The notes under the pieces are model-generated. The model saw only the letters and a program-made list of their open reading frames with translations, was not told the DNA's origin and did not search any database. From the NCBI RefSeq assembly GCF_965227365.1, contig NZ_OZ245754.1:806001-870000 (forward strand): 64,000 bases of DNA, given 5' to 3'. A program made the position numbers and the translations under genes. Below, one piece after another: positions 63,031-64,000 of the stretch; the first letter of the stretch is position 1, and each line of letters begins with the position of its first letter. Source of the stretch: Hwanghaeella sp965227365 (GTDB lineage Bacteria; Pseudomonadota; Alphaproteobacteria; UBA8366; Aestuariispiraceae).

Positions 63031-64000
63031 CAAACGACCTCTAGGTAAGTGTCATATTCGAAATCGGTAACCTGGCGGGCGAAACGCTTGAGTTCCTGCA
63101 TCTTGCTTTCGACAAGCATCGTTTGCAGACGCTTTGAGAAAATCTGCGGAACGTTACTGCCGCGGCGGAAAGCTTCGATCGCGGTCGCCCAATCAAGGGG
63201 CAGATGGTCCAGCTTCATATTATAGGCATCGCCGCTGATCGGTGCGGCCGGCTCCATTCCGGCCTCGATCCCGACCAGTGCCCCGCCCAATATACTCGCC
63301 ACCACCAGATAAGGATTCGCATCCGCTCCGGCAACGCGGTGTTCGATCCGCCGCGCTTTCGGATTGCCGCCCGGAATTCGGATAGCGGCAGTGCGGTTCT
63401 CATAACCCCAGGCGACGCTGGTCGGCGCATGGGCCCCGGGCAGAAGCCGGCGGTACGAGTTCTCATGCGGCGCGAAAGTCAGGGTGTTTTCCTGCATGGT
63501 CGCCAACAGACCGGCGACCGCGTTCAACAAAAGCGGCGATCCTTCATCTCCGCCATTATCGAACAGGTTACGACCGGTCTCGTCCTGTAACGAGAAATGA
63601 ACGTGAAAGCCGCTGCCTGACCGCTCGCCGTAAGGCTTGGCCATGAAGGTGGCGGCCAGACCGTGCTTGCGGGCGATACCCCGGACCAGACGCTTGAAGA
63701 GGACGGCGTCATCCGCCGCCTTCAGGGCGTCGTCGACATGCACCATATTGATTTCGAACTGACCGGCGCCGTTCTCGGAAATCGCCGCGTCGGCAGGGAT
63801 ATCCTGTTCGGCGCAGGCATCGTATACGTCGTCCAGAAACTCGTCGAAATGCTGCAATTCGTCGAGGGACAGGGCGCCGTCTGAACCGAGCCTTTTCTCC
63901 GTGATCGGCGAACACGGCGGCTGCGGTTGCGTGCCGCTGGGGTCGTAGAGGTAGAATTCCAACTCGGTCGCGACCACGGGCGTGAGGCCGCGCTGCTTGT
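63030..64000 (-). CDS. puuA: Gamma-glutamylputrescine synthetase-like, 5' end outside window
   Basis: The C-terminal 320 or so residues of a glutamine synthetase-family enzyme. Catalytic-domain motifs are visible: ENGAGQFEINM, GSGFHVHFSLQDETGRN, FAPHENSYRRL, WGYENRTAAIRIP and RIEHRVAGADANPY. This is the PuuA-type subfamily, which joins glutamate to putrescine. The reading frame continues past 64000, so the start and the N-terminal domain are not in view. The stop overlaps the puuB start. Confidence 0.88.
   Translation of the reverse strand, partial: KQRGLTPVVATELEFYLYDPSGTQPQPPCSPITEKRLGSDGALSLDELQHFDEFLDDVYDACAEQDIPADAAISENGAGQFEINMVHVDDALKAADDAVLFKRLVRGIARKHGLAATFMAKPYGERSGSGFHVHFSLQDETGRNLFDNGGDEGSPLLLNAVAGLLATMQENTLTFAPHENSYRRLLPGAHAPTSVAWGYENRTAAIRIPGGNPKARRIEHRVAGADANPYLVVASILGGALVGIEAGMEPAAPISGDAYNMKLDHLPLDWATAIEAFRRGSNVPQIFSKRLQTMLVESKMQELKRFARQVTDFEYDTYLEVV

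Noticed and set aside
1..64000. CRISPR arrays, insertion sequences, integrases, tRNA or rRNA genes
   Set aside because: No regularly spaced repeats, transposase or integrase motifs, or cloverleaf with a TTCGAATC-type loop were seen. A tRNA scan and an IS search would settle this.

Overview
The window looks like a chromosomal segment of a GC-rich alphaproteobacterium. TamA/TamB, P-II/Amt, the heme uptake set, a double liv-type ABC operon, TRAP and MttB remnants, GGAAC-type ECF promoters and a VPLPA-type sorting tail all suggest a Rhodospirillales-like, probably aquatic, heterotroph. That assignment is inference; no rRNA or tRNA gene was seen to anchor it.

Left part (1-18 kb): tamA-tamB (outer-membrane assembly), a tail-less EncFtn-type ferritin, and a leftward operon made of a stand-alone receiver, a small two-TM protein and an SSF-STAC-histidine kinase (CbrA/CrbS-like). 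Next comes an XRE/ScfR-like regulator facing a five-gene branched-chain-amino-acid-type ABC operon (SBP, two permeases, two ATPases). The operon ends in an unusual small protein with a histidine-free DHp-like N-terminus and a STAS-like C-terminus. The XRE regulator carries a similar DHp-like segment.

Middle (18-39 kb): a DUF3604 protein, PPK2, a dicarboxylate/amino-acid symporter, a Na/Pi symporter, a PAS protein, glnK-amtB, and a complete heme operon (TonB receptor, hemP, hmuSTUV). These are followed by an N,N-dimethylformamidase-like large subunit without its small subunit, then a leftward group with a YeeE/YedE transporter, a GlcG/HbpS protein and a mini heme-copper-oxidase-like protein, and a TetR regulator with two matching operator-like sites.

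Accessory catabolic region (39-53 kb): an AroE paralogue, an alpha/beta hydrolase, an EamA exporter, an Ntn-hydrolase asparaginase, DUF1028, RidA, an FMO, a LysR regulator, an ArgE-like deacylase, a Baeyer-Villiger monooxygenase, an SDR, TetR and GntR regulators and a class II aldolase. The mix suggests breakdown of amide or N-acyl compounds, but the substrate cannot be read from sequence. Palindromes and a shared 11-mer suggest which regulator acts where.

Right part (53-64 kb): a VPLPA-CTERM protein, a cytochrome c/ferritin-like/ECF sigma module, a scar of two abutting pseudogene fragments (TRAP DctM and MttB), a cupin, an SDR without its catalytic residues, a pyridoxal-phosphate amino-acid decarboxylase, a globin-coupled diguanylate cyclase, and puuB-puuA for putrescine catabolism (puuA runs off the window).

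I did not find a CRISPR array, insertion sequence, phage or defence locus. The most unusual items are the DHp-like modules at both ends of the liv-type operon, the tail-less EncFtn, the orphan DMFase-like subunit and the DctM/MttB scar.
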